Assembly (NCBI GenBank): GCA_949299515.1
Contig: CASGAP010000011.1
Coordinates: 62,001-126,000, forward strand
Length of the DNA stretch: 64,000 nucleotides
Origin: an uncultured Desulfovibrionaceae bacterium
GTDB taxonomy: Bacteria; Desulfobacterota; Desulfovibrionia; Desulfovibrionales; Desulfovibrionaceae
Reading direction: 5' to 3'
In this document: in pieces, positions 40,157 through 48,765 of the stretch
How positions within the stretch are numbered: the stretch's first letter is position 1
Layout: every line of letters begins with the position of its first letter
Position numbers and translations under genes: made by a program
The notes under the pieces: model-generated
Database searches by the model: none
What the model saw: the letters and a program-made list of their open reading frames with translations, nothing else
Told to the model about the DNA's origin: nothing

Positions 40157-41047
40157 TTATTTTACTCGTTTCACCCGCAGGCTGAAATCCGCAATGGGAG
40201 CGGAATGGGTTATGCTGCCCACGGATATAAAATCGGCAGGACGGCTCGGACAGGACAGAGCAAGGGCCCGCACCGTGCCGAGATTGACGCCGCCGCTGAT
40301 CTCCGCTTCGATGTTTTTGGGAATAAGCGGAAGATTTTCCGCAAGTTCGGCAATGCTCATATTGTCAAGCAAAATTCTTTGCGGCGCTGTGCCTACCGCT
40401 TCCAAAACCTCTTTGGCGTCACGGCATTCCACAATAATCGGCGGACAGTCCGCACCGTATGCTTTGCGCAGTTTTTCCACTGCCTTGGCAATGGAACCTG
40501 CCGCGTCCACATGGTTGTTTTTCACCATAAGCATATCAGCCAGCGTCATGCGGTGGTTTTTCGCACCTGCGGCACGCACGGCATATTTATCCAAATAACG
40601 GTGACCGGGCAATGTTTTGCGCGTATCAAGAAGTGTTACGCCCGTTCCTTCGAGTTCCTTCAGATATTCTTTGACAACATTGGCAATGCCGCTCATTCTG
40701 GTAATAAAATTCAAAATAATGCGCTCCGCTTTCAGAAGCAAAGCGGTATTGGCCTCAAATTCCGCGGCAATATCGTTGTTATGCAAAAAACTGCCTTCTG
40801 CGGCTTTTATGCTGTATAGCTTCTCGGGATTTTCCACGCCAAGCTCTTCAAAAACAACGGGAATAAGCGGCAGTCCCACAACATACGTATCCTGTCTGGC
40901 AATAAGTTTGCCGCAGGACATGTCACTGCCGTCAAATATCCCGTTTGAAGTCAAATCCCGCTCGTCTTCTTCAAGCGCCAGGCGGACTATGCTCCGCACA
41001 AAGCCCGCGCCTTTCTTTCCAAAAATATTCTCAAGCTGTTCCGACAC
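40157..41047 (-). CDS. nadC: Nicotinate-nucleotide pyrophosphorylase (carboxylating) NadC
   Basis: Converts quinolinate and PRPP to nicotinate mononucleotide. The 296-residue protein shows 'DLTSNGIF', 'NFITRMSGIANVVKEYL', 'LLDTRKTLPGHRYLDKYAVRAAGAKNHRMTL' (PRPP/quinolinate site) and 'AEISGGVNL'. The start is a GTG at 41047 with GGAG six bases upstream. First gene of the nad operon; the gap to mgtE (182 bases) must carry both divergent promoters. Confidence 0.95.
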   Translation of the reverse strand: MSEQLENIFGKKGAGFVRSIVRLALEEDERDLTSNGIFDGSDMSCGKLIARQDTYVVGLPLIPVVFEELGVENPEKLYSIKAAEGSFLHNNDIAAEFEANTALLLKAERIILNFITRMSGIANVVKEYLKELEGTGVTLLDTRKTLPGHRYLDKYAVRAAGAKNHRMTLADMLMVKNNHVDAAGSIAKAVEKLRKAYGADCPPIIVECRDAKEVLEAVGTAPQRILLDNMSIAELAENLPLIPKNIEAEISGGVNLGTVRALALSCPSRPADFISVGSITHSAPIADFSLRVKRVK

Positions 41048-41229
41048 GGCAAACTCCGTAAAAAAATAAGCAATAACAAAAATTCAAACTTGCCCCGATT
41101 TATTTTTAGTGATAAACAAAAGCACGTTTGAAATTTGCAGTCAGTCATAAATATACTGATTAGTTAAGATACGGTGTTTTAAATACAGCGTCAAGCAAAT
41201 CCTTTTTTTGTCATATTAAGGAGGTATGT

Positions 41230-42756
41230 ATGCCACAAAACAACATAAAGACAGCAACCGATGAACATACTTCCGAAAAAAATCTTCCCGCCGACGACAA
41301 TACCCTTGCACGCTTTATCGAACAAAACGGACAGGACGAAACTGCGCCCAAAACCGAACCAAACGGTGCCGCAGCCGAAAGCCGCCCCGACGATTCCGAA
41401 CGGGACGAAAGCGCCGACAACGTTTCCTACCTGACCGACGACAACAAAGTTGTGGATTTCGACCCCTGCGACCCCAATTATCTGGAAAAAGAACTGGTTC
41501 ACCCGGCTGACCGCGCTGAACTTATGGAATCCCTGCCGCTGGAAAAGCAGCTGTGCATGATTACGCACATGGAAACCGAAGACGCCGCCGAAGCTCTTGC
41601 CGAACTTGACGAAACCCAGGCAAAAGACCTTATCGAAAACCTTGACGCGGAAGACGCCGCGCGTATTCTCTCCGCCATGGACCCGGACGACGCCGTCGAC
41701 GTTCTCGACGAAGTGGACGAAGACCACCGCGATGTCCTTTTAAACAATCTTACCCCCGAAGACGCCATGGAACTGCGGGCACTGCTCACTTTTGACCCGG
41801 ACACGGCCGCAGGGGTAATGAATACGGAAATTATCACGGTTTCCCTCGATATCAGCGTTGACGAAGCCATACGCCACATACGCATAGAGCTTGAAGACAA
41901 AGATATGCCCTATTATGTGTATGTTGTCGATAATTTGGACAAACTTGTCGGAATCATTTCCCTGCGCGAACTTATGCTGTCCAAACCGCATACCCTTATG
42001 CGCGACCTTTTGTCCGACAAAAGGGAACTTATCACCGTTGAATACGACACCGACAAATCCGAAGTTGCCAAAATTCTCTCCCACTACAACTTCCTCGCCC
42101 TGCCCGTGGTGGACAGGGAAGGACATCTGATGGGCGCCGTCACCCACGACGACGTTATCGACATCATCCAGGAAGACGCCAGTTCCGACCTGCTCGGCAT
42201 GATGGGTGCAGGCCAGGACGAAGACATCAACACCCCCTGGTACGAATCCGTAAAAATCCGCCTCCCCTGGCTGTTTATCAATATGCTGAACTCTTCGGTT
42301 TCCGCCTATATCGTTTATCTTTTTGAAGGAACTATCGCACAGATGGCTTTCCTGGCAGTGCTAATGCCCATGGTGGCAAACCAGGCAGGAAACACGGGCC
42401 AGCAGGCGCTTGCGGTTATGATCAGGCAGCTCGCCACAGAAAAATTCGACAGCAAAAAATCTTGGAAAGCCGTATTCCGCGAAGGAAAAATAGGCTTTGC
42501 CACAGGGTTTATCATTTCCCTTATCGCTATCTGCGTGGTGGCCTTTATCAGCCAAAACGTCTTTCTCGGCGCCGTTATGGGCTGTTCCCTGCTTTTGGAT
42601 ATGCTGCTCGGCGCCATTGCCGGCGGCTCCATTCCCCTTATCCTGCGCGCCCTTGGCCGCGACCCTGCCCAAGCCTCCAGCATATTCCTTACCGCCCTTA
42701 CCGACGGCGCAGGCTTTTTTATCTTCCTAAGCTTTGCAACCCTCATGCTTTTATAA
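41230..42756 (+). CDS. mgtE: Magnesium transporter MgtE
   Basis: Mg2+ channel of the inner membrane, gated by cytoplasmic Mg2+. The 508-residue protein has a poorly conserved acidic N-terminal extension (~70 residues). The MgtE N domain follows ('MDPDDAVDVLDEVDEDHRDVLLNNL'), then a CBS pair (about residues 195-320, 'VVDREGHLMGAVTHDDVIDII') and five membrane helices with the pore signature 'LMPMVANQAGNTGQQAL'. GGAGG precedes the ATG. No Mg2+ riboswitch was recognised in the 5' region. Confidence 0.93.
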   Translation: MPQNNIKTATDEHTSEKNLPADDNTLARFIEQNGQDETAPKTEPNGAAAESRPDDSERDESADNVSYLTDDNKVVDFDPCDPNYLEKELVHPADRAELMESLPLEKQLCMITHMETEDAAEALAELDETQAKDLIENLDAEDAARILSAMDPDDAVDVLDEVDEDHRDVLLNNLTPEDAMELRALLTFDPDTAAGVMNTEIITVSLDISVDEAIRHIRIELEDKDMPYYVYVVDNLDKLVGIISLRELMLSKPHTLMRDLLSDKRELITVEYDTDKSEVAKILSHYNFLALPVVDREGHLMGAVTHDDVIDIIQEDASSDLLGMMGAGQDEDINTPWYESVKIRLPWLFINMLNSSVSAYIVYLFEGTIAQMAFLAVLMPMVANQAGNTGQQALAVMIRQLATEKFDSKKSWKAVFREGKIGFATGFIISLIAICVVAFISQNVFLGAVMGCSLLLDMLLGAIAGGSIPLILRALGRDPAQASSIFLTALTDGAGFFIFLSFATLMLL

Positions 42757-42764
42757 GGATTTTC

Positions 42765-43616
42765 ATGAAAGAAAAAATTCGTTACTTTCTCTGCGGCTTC
42801 CTTATGGGAATTGCCGACACCATTCCCGGCGTTTCCGGCGGAACCATCGCCTTTATCACCGGCATTTACGGAAAACTTCTCGATACCATAAAATCCGCGG
42901 ACAAAGAATTTTTCAGGCTTCTTTTCTCCCTGCAGATTAAAAAAGCCTTTGCCAAAATTCCCTGGGGCTTTGCCGTGCCGCTCCTGCTCGGCATAGGCTC
43001 CGCCATCGGCTCCCTCGCCCATGTTATGGTCATGCTGCTGGAACAGCACGCAGACATTGTCTGGGCGTTCTTTTTCGGACTGATTTTCTCCTCGCTCCTT
43101 ATTCTTTTAAAAGAAGTCAAGGACAAAAACCCGCAAAAAACCGCTTCCGCCCTGCTGTTTGTCCTCGGCGCCGCCTTTGCCGTATGGATAAGCTTTGCCA
43201 ACCCCGTCGCCCTATCGCACAGCTATCCCGTCATCTTCGCCTCGGGCTTCATCGCCATATGCGCCATGATACTGCCGGGTATTTCCGGAGCGTTTATTCT
43301 GGTGCTTATCGGACAGTACCACTATATCCTCAATGCCGTAACAACCTTCAACCTTCCGGTTATCCTCCTCTTTCTTGCAGGCTGCCTCTGCGGCATTCTG
43401 TCCTTTGCCCATATCCTCAGCGCCTGCCTCAATAATTTTTACCACATCACCCTCGCTTTTTTATCGGGCATTTTGGCAGGCTCCCTGGTTATGCTCTTTC
43501 CTTTTAAAAGCGGGCAAAGTTTTTCGCATATGGTAATACTTTGCGGATTAATCCTGCTCGGAACAATCATTCCGATTATTATCAATTGGTTAGGAAAGAA
43601 GCAATATTACCGCTGA
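42765..43616 (+). CDS. DUF368 membrane protein (candidate undecaprenyl-phosphate translocase)
   Basis: The 283-residue polytopic protein begins 'MKEKIRYFLCGFLMGIADTIPGVSGGTIAFITGIYG', with the repeated 'PGVSGG' / 'LPGISGAFILVLIGQY' motifs of DUF368. Other members (PopT) have been shown to return undecaprenyl phosphate across the membrane for reuse in envelope synthesis; this is a family inference here. Start at 42765 fits the family and has AAGGA upstream. It lies 8 bases after mgtE, so probably co-transcribed. Confidence 0.85.
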   Translation: MKEKIRYFLCGFLMGIADTIPGVSGGTIAFITGIYGKLLDTIKSADKEFFRLLFSLQIKKAFAKIPWGFAVPLLLGIGSAIGSLAHVMVMLLEQHADIVWAFFFGLIFSSLLILLKEVKDKNPQKTASALLFVLGAAFAVWISFANPVALSHSYPVIFASGFIAICAMILPGISGAFILVLIGQYHYILNAVTTFNLPVILLFLAGCLCGILSFAHILSACLNNFYHITLAFLSGILAGSLVMLFPFKSGQSFSHMVILCGLILLGTIIPIIINWLGKKQYYR

Positions 43617-43641
43617 CAGGCTTATCAGGAAAGAATACTAC

Positions 43642-43669
43642 TTGCAAAATTCCCATACTGTGCTATACT
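43642..43669 (+). promoter_or_regulatory. Promoter of ahbC
   Basis: TTGCAA (43642-43647), 16-base spacer, TATACT (43664-43669). Leader of about 45 bases with AAAGGA before the ATG at 43721. Confidence 0.55.
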
Positions 43670-43720
43670 GTTTCCTAGATTTTTCAAACTATCAATAATA
43701 ACATAATAAAAGGATTATAT

Positions 43721-44905
43721 ATGATAGGCATTTCAAAATTATACTGCGGTCAGGTGGAACCTTCCGACGCCCTGCGCTACGGCAGACATTCCGGAACGCT
43801 TCCCTCCCATTTGCTGCAATTTTCTGCGGATAAAAAACCCGTTGTCGTCTGGAACATGACACAGCGCTGCAACTTAAAATGCGTGCACTGCTACGCCCAC
43901 GCCCTGGACGAACAGGGCACAGACCCCATTTCCACAAACCAAGCTAAAGTAATGATTGACGATTTGGCTCAGTTCGGTGCGCCGGTAATGCTCTTTTCCG
44001 GCGGCGAACCCCTGGTGCGCAAAGATTTGCCCGAACTTGCAAAATACGCCACAAGCAAAGGTATGCGCGCCGTTATCTCCACCAACGGAACCCTTATCGA
44101 CCGCAATATGGCAAAAATTCTCAAAGACGTAGGACTCTCCTATGTAGGCGTTTCCCTTGACGGCGGCGAAGAAGTGCACGATGCGTTCCGCGGCGTTAAA
44201 GGCGCATACCGCAAAGCCCTCGAAGGCCTCGATTACTGTCGTGAAGAAGGCATTAAAGTCGGCCTGCGCTTTACCATAAACAAACGCAATGCCGTGGAAG
44301 TTCCCAAAATTTTCGAACTTATGAAAGAACGCGACATTCCGCGCGTCTGCTTCTATCACCTTGTATATTCCGGCCGCGGCAGCGAACTTATCAAAGAAGA
44401 CCTTTCCCATCAGGAAACCCGCGCCATGGTAGACCTTATCATGGACAAAACCCGCGAACTCTACGACCAAGGCTACGAAAAAGAAGTGCTTACCGTTGAC
44501 AACCACGCCGATGGACCCTACCTGTGGATGCGCCTCCAGCGCGAAGATCCCAAACGCGCAGAAGAAGTTTTCGAACTCCTGCAGTTCAACGAAGGCAACA
44601 GCTCCGGCCGCGGTTTCGGCTGTGTTTCCTGGGACGGCAAAGTCAGCGCCGACCAATTCTGGCGCCACCACGTATTCGGCAACGTACTGGAAAGACCGTT
44701 CTCCGAAATCTGGACAGACCCCAATATCGAACTTCTGCACCAGCTTAAAAACAAAGCTCCCCACGTAAAAGGCCGCTGTGCAAAATGCAGATTCCTCAAC
44801 ATCTGCGGCGGCAACTTCCGCGCCAGAGCCGAAGCCGTCTACGGCGACGTTTGGGCCGAAGATCCCGCCTGCTACCTCACCGACGAAGAAATCGGCATTA
44901 AATAA
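43721..44905 (+). CDS. ahbC: 12,18-didecarboxysiroheme deacetylase AhbC (radical SAM)
   Basis: Radical SAM enzyme that removes acetate side chains from didecarboxysiroheme in the alternative heme pathway of sulfate reducers and archaea. The 394-residue protein opens 'MIGISKLYCGQVEPSDALRYG', typical of AhbC. It has the CX3CX2C cluster site at Cys50, Cys54 and Cys57 ('CNLKCVHC'), 'FSGGEPLVRKDL', and a C-terminal cysteine group ('GRCAKCRFLNICGG', 'DPAC') for an auxiliary cluster. AhbD is the close relative; the N-terminus favours AhbC. The heme product is needed for cytochromes such as the one at 36.4 kb. Confidence 0.85.
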   Translation: MIGISKLYCGQVEPSDALRYGRHSGTLPSHLLQFSADKKPVVVWNMTQRCNLKCVHCYAHALDEQGTDPISTNQAKVMIDDLAQFGAPVMLFSGGEPLVRKDLPELAKYATSKGMRAVISTNGTLIDRNMAKILKDVGLSYVGVSLDGGEEVHDAFRGVKGAYRKALEGLDYCREEGIKVGLRFTINKRNAVEVPKIFELMKERDIPRVCFYHLVYSGRGSELIKEDLSHQETRAMVDLIMDKTRELYDQGYEKEVLTVDNHADGPYLWMRLQREDPKRAEEVFELLQFNEGNSSGRGFGCVSWDGKVSADQFWRHHVFGNVLERPFSEIWTDPNIELLHQLKNKAPHVKGRCAKCRFLNICGGNFRARAEAVYGDVWAEDPACYLTDEEIGIK

Positions 44906-44923
44906 TCTGCCTGAAAGCATAAC

Positions 44924-44952
44924 AAAAAGCCCTTGAAAAAGGGCTTTTTTTA
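44924..44952 (+). terminator. Terminator of ahbC
   Basis: AAAAAGCCCTT / AAGGGCTTTTT stem with a GAA loop and a long T run, 20 bases after the stop. Confidence 0.92.
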
Positions 44953-44965
44953 TTTATTATTTTTC

Positions 44966-45002
44966 ATGAGAGGGGAACTTTTGAAAAAGTTCTCCCTCTC
45001 AT
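44966..45002. repeat. Imperfect inverted repeat, AAACTTTT family (copy 3)
   Basis: Arms ATGAGAGGG-AACTTTT and AAAAGTT-CCCTCTCAT around GA, with bulges. Same core as copies at 16.8 and 16.9 kb. Confidence 0.7.
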
Positions 45003-45105
45003 ACTCTCCCCGCAAAACTTTTTGCCGTGTCCGATAACTGCGGCTGTGCATATCCCCGCACGGTCTGCAGTGCTGACCGTACGGCAGAGAGGGGGCTTGA
45101 GAGAG

Positions 45106-45183
45106 CCACCCAAAGAGCGATAAGCCGTTTGTGTCAGTGAGCCTGCAAACCTTACGCAAATGGACTGCAACGCAATTATTTCC
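45106..45183 (+). repeat. Dispersed ~80-90 bp repeat, copy A
   Basis: Shares with copies at 52.7, 59.3 and 62.3 kb the ordered blocks CAAAG-gGCGATAA, GTTTGtGTCAGTGAGC, CTTACGCAAATGGAC and GCAACGCA-T-ATTTcC. TTTGCGT and ACGCAAA form an inverted repeat in the better-preserved copies. It lies with hairpin copy 3 in the 317-base gap between ahbC and typA; a 68-codon open frame across it is not considered a gene. Confidence 0.75.
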
Positions 45184-45222
45184 GCAAAAAAGAAAAAGGC
45201 AGCCGAAGCTGCCCGTTATGTT

Positions 45223-47052
45223 TTATATTCTTTTTCTGCCGCCGCCTGCCGCATGACGTTTTTGGGCATTTAACTCGGTTTTGCGTATACGCAGGGATTC
45301 GGGCGTAACTTCCAACACCTCGTCTTCACGCAGAAAATGCAGGGCGTGTTCCAAAGTCATGGGACGCACGGGCGTAAGAATAATATTTTCATCCTTGCCT
45401 GCGGCGCGCATATTGGTCAGTTTCTTTTCTTTTGTCGGGTTTACGTCAATATCGTTATCGCGGTTATGCTCGCCGATAACCATACCTTCATACACGGGAT
45501 CGCCGGGCACGATAAAAAGCGTACCGCGCGGTTCAAGGTTGTACAGAGCATATGCCACGGCACTGCCGGAGCGGTCTGCAATAAGAGAACCGGTCAGACG
45601 GGTGACAAAATCACCGCGGTATTCTTCGTATCCGCTGAATGTAGAATTCATAATGCCCGTACCGCGGGTATCGGTGAGAAATTCGTCACGGTATCCGATA
45701 AGACCGCGGGCAGGCACGGAGAAAGTCAGACGGACACGGCCGGTGCCGTGGTTCACACAGTTTGCCATACGGCCTTTGCGGAAAGAAAGCTTTTCCGTAA
45801 CAACGCCCATAAAGTTTTCATCGCAGTCAATATGCACATCTTCAATGGGTTCCAAAATCACGCCGTTTTCTTCATGCATGATAACTTCGGGACGGCCAAC
45901 AGTCAGCTCAAAACCTTCACGACGCATGGTTTCGACAATAATGGCCATTTGAAACTCGCCGCGGCCTTTGACAATAAAACTGTCTTTGTCTTCGGTATCT
46001 TCAACGCGGATAGACACATTGCTGAGGGCTTCTTTTTCTAGACGTTCTTTAATTTTTCTGGACTGAACGATCTTGCCTTCCCTGCCGGCAAGAGGAGAAC
46101 TGTTAATGGAAAAGCGCATGGCAACGGTCGGTTCGTCCACATGAATACGCGGGAGGGCAATGGGATTTTCCTTGGTGCAGATGGTATCCCCGATTGTGGC
46201 GTCTTCAATGCCTGCCATAACGATAATATCGCCGGGTTCGGCGCTTTCCACATCTACCATCTGTTTGCCTTGATACACCTGAATTTTGGTTGCGCGCAGG
46301 GGTTTGGGCGTTCCGTCGGCACCGATGCACACAAGGCTTTCTTTGCTCTGCACGCTGCCGTTCCTGATTCTGCCCACGGCAAGACGGCCCAAATAATCGG
46401 AATAATCAAGGTCGGTTACGAGCATTTGAAAAGGCAGTTCGTCATCATAGGCAGGCCCCGGGATATGTTTTAAAATTGTTTCAAACAAAGGGCTAAGGTT
46501 TTCGGGCGTATCTCCGATATTATACATTGCAACCCCTTCACGCCCGATAGCGTACAGAACGGGAAATTCCAACTGTTCGTCGCTGGCGTCAAGGTCGATG
46601 AAAAGCTCATACAGCTCATTGAGAACTTCTTCGGGGCGGGCGTCTTTTCGGTCAATTTTATTGATAACGCCGATCACGGGAAGTTTCAGGGCAAGGGCTT
46701 TGCGGAGCACAAAGCGGGTCTGCGGCAAAGGGCCTTCGGAGGAGTCCACCAAAAGGACAACGCCGTCCACCATGGACAGGGCGCGTTCCACTTCCCCGCC
46801 GAAATCCGCGTGCCCCGGAGTGTCGATTATGTTGATGCGCACACCGTTCCAGGATACGGCGCAGTTTTTGGCGGCAATGGTAATTCCGCGTTCGCGTTCC
46901 AATTCCATGCTGTCCATGATGCGGTCGTCAACCTGCTGATCGGCGCGGAACAGTCCGCTTTGGCGGAACAAACCGTCGACCAAGGTAGTTTTGCCGTGGT
47001 CAACGTGAGCAATAATGGCAATATTGCGGATAGCATTATTTCTTGTAATCAC
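45223..47052 (-). CDS. typA: Ribosome-associated GTPase TypA/BipA
   Basis: Translational GTPase involved in stress adaptation and 50S assembly. The 609-residue protein has the EF-G-like G1 motif 'AHVDHGKTTLVDGL', switch region 'ERERGITIAAKN', G3 'DTPGHADFGGEVER', G4 'NKIDRKDARPEE' and the TypA-specific C-terminal domain ending 'KRHAAGGGRKRI'. I chose the GTG at 47052, since AAGGA lies seven bases upstream; a TTG 48 bases earlier (47100) lacks a ribosome site. It is monocistronic on the minus strand. Confidence 0.95.
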   Translation of the reverse strand: MITRNNAIRNIAIIAHVDHGKTTLVDGLFRQSGLFRADQQVDDRIMDSMELERERGITIAAKNCAVSWNGVRINIIDTPGHADFGGEVERALSMVDGVVLLVDSSEGPLPQTRFVLRKALALKLPVIGVINKIDRKDARPEEVLNELYELFIDLDASDEQLEFPVLYAIGREGVAMYNIGDTPENLSPLFETILKHIPGPAYDDELPFQMLVTDLDYSDYLGRLAVGRIRNGSVQSKESLVCIGADGTPKPLRATKIQVYQGKQMVDVESAEPGDIIVMAGIEDATIGDTICTKENPIALPRIHVDEPTVAMRFSINSSPLAGREGKIVQSRKIKERLEKEALSNVSIRVEDTEDKDSFIVKGRGEFQMAIIVETMRREGFELTVGRPEVIMHEENGVILEPIEDVHIDCDENFMGVVTEKLSFRKGRMANCVNHGTGRVRLTFSVPARGLIGYRDEFLTDTRGTGIMNSTFSGYEEYRGDFVTRLTGSLIADRSGSAVAYALYNLEPRGTLFIVPGDPVYEGMVIGEHNRDNDIDVNPTKEKKLTNMRAAGKDENIILTPVRPMTLEHALHFLREDEVLEVTPESLRIRKTELNAQKRHAAGGGRKRI

Positions 47053-47208
47053 AAATCCTTCCTTGTGTATGAGAATATGCCGTGCATACTCCGGTTGCAA
47101 ATTTAAAAAGCACTGGACTTTTTAGACTAGTACGTTTATTAATACTTAACTGAAAATGGTTTTACGCACCATTTACATATTAATCAATAGTTAACAGGTG
47201 AAAAAATT

Positions 47209-47970
47209 ATGGATTTAGCCACGCTGATAGGAATCATCGCAGGTTTCGGCCTTGTAGGGGTAACCATCGCAATGGGTCCTGACCCTGCCGGATTTATTGA
47301 TATACCAAGTATTCTTATTGTTTTTGGCGGCACATTCGCAGCAACGCTCATCTGTTTTCCTCTTGAAGAATTTATCCAGGCCATGAAAGCCGCAGGCAAA
47401 ACGTTCACCAGCAAACGAACCATGCCAGAAGAAGTTGTGGACGTTATGGTACAGATTGCCGAAATCAGCCGCCGCGAAGGCATTTTAGCTTTAGAGCGAG
47501 TGGAAACCAACAACCCCCTGCTGAAAAAAGCCATGCAGCTCATTGCCGACAACGCCGACCCTGAACTTATCCACAATACTGTTATTATTGAAATTTCTTC
47601 CATGCAGAAACGCCACGGCATAAGCATAGGCGTATTTAACAAAATGGCCGGTCTTGCGCCTGCCATGGGTATGCTCGGTACGCTTATCGGTCTTATCCAA
47701 ATGCTCAACCAGCTCAGCGACCCGTCCGCTCTCGGCCCCGCAATGGCCGTTGCGCTTATCACAACCCTGTACGGAACGATTTTGGCAAACTTCATTTTCT
47801 CACCGCTTGCCACAAAGCTGAAATCCAGAAGCACGCAGGAAAGCATGAACCTCTCCATTATTTTTGAAGGGGCGAAATCCATTCTTGAAAACAATAACCC
47901 GCGTCTGGTATATGAAAAACTCTCTTCTTTCCTTGCTCCTTCCGTGAGAAAGCACGAAGAAGACAAATAA
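47209..47970 (+). CDS. motA: Flagellar stator protein MotA
   Basis: Proton (or Na+) channel subunit of the flagellar motor. The 253-residue protein has four hydrophobic segments, opening 'MDLATLIGIIAGFGLVGVTIAMG' and including 'GVFNKMAGLAPAMGMLGTLIGLIQML' with the conserved prolines, and a cytoplasmic loop rich in charges that touches the rotor. The form without a long loop resembles MotA/PomA of delta-proteobacteria. motB follows 29 bases later. No flagellar structural genes are in the window. Confidence 0.94.
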   Translation: MDLATLIGIIAGFGLVGVTIAMGPDPAGFIDIPSILIVFGGTFAATLICFPLEEFIQAMKAAGKTFTSKRTMPEEVVDVMVQIAEISRREGILALERVETNNPLLKKAMQLIADNADPELIHNTVIIEISSMQKRHGISIGVFNKMAGLAPAMGMLGTLIGLIQMLNQLSDPSALGPAMAVALITTLYGTILANFIFSPLATKLKSRSTQESMNLSIIFEGAKSILENNNPRLVYEKLSSFLAPSVRKHEEDK

Positions 47971-47999
47971 TAACCCCAAAAACGAAAAAGGTGCATGAT

Positions 48000-48740
48000 A
48001 TGGGCGACATTCCAGAACCAGAACCAGATGAACCCGAGGACATGGCGTGGCTTGCCACCTATGGCGACATGGTGACCCTGCTGCTCGTATTTTTCGTGCT
48101 TTTGGTTTCCATGTCCACAGTTGAAGTTAAACGTTTCCAAAGCGTTTTCGGGTCTATGCGCATGGCGTTCGGCGGCCTTTCCGCAAGCGAAATAGCCGGC
48201 GGACAGATGCAGAGCAATATCGACAGCAACACACAGCAGTCCGTACAGGATTTAATGCGCATACGCCAGGAACTGCTCAAAAATCAGGAAAATATTTTTA
48301 ATGCCATTCAAAGTTATTTATCCAAAAAAAATGTAGAAGGAGATGTAGGCGCTGTTCTTGACGAGGGAACAATCACCCTCACCATCGGCGACAGCCTGCT
48401 GTTTGCCCCCGGTTCCGAAGAATTGAGCGAAGGCGCGGAAGAACAGCTTGAAACCATATTGGAAATTATCGAAGCCAACAGAGAAATGACGGTAAATATC
48501 AAAGGCTATACGGACGACAGTGCCATTCCCGAAGGTGCCCGTTTTAAAAATAACTGGGAATTATCTGCATTAAGAGCCGTTAATGTCTTGCGCTGGCTCA
48601 TTGACCATGGTATAGATCCTTTACGCATAACAGCTACCGGAATGGGAGATCTAAATCCGCGCTTTCCGAACGATTCTCCCGAAAACAGGGCAAAAAACAG
48701 ACGTGTTGAATTTTGTCTTGAAAGACAGGTTGTAAAGTAG
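48000..48740 (+). CDS. motB: Flagellar stator protein MotB
   Basis: Peptidoglycan-anchored stator partner of MotA. The 246-residue protein has one N-terminal membrane helix with the essential ion-carrying aspartate Asp23 in 'TYGDMVTLLLVFFVLLVSM'. A linker follows, then the OmpA-like domain ('IKGYTDDSAIPEG...NWELSALRAVNVLRWLI...NRAKNRRVEF'). The N-terminus is unusually acidic ('DIPEPEPDEPED'). I use the ATG at 48000 with AAAGG eight bases upstream; a GTG at 47991 is also in frame. Confidence 0.94.
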   Translation: MGDIPEPEPDEPEDMAWLATYGDMVTLLLVFFVLLVSMSTVEVKRFQSVFGSMRMAFGGLSASEIAGGQMQSNIDSNTQQSVQDLMRIRQELLKNQENIFNAIQSYLSKKNVEGDVGAVLDEGTITLTIGDSLLFAPGSEELSEGAEEQLETILEIIEANREMTVNIKGYTDDSAIPEGARFKNNWELSALRAVNVLRWLIDHGIDPLRITATGMGDLNPRFPNDSPENRAKNRRVEFCLERQVVK

Positions 48741-48765
48741 CATTATTTTCTGCAAGGAATTTTGC

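Noticed and set aside
41048..41229. Possible Mg2+ riboswitch before mgtE
   Set aside because: No recognisable conserved helix set or terminator in the 182 bases.
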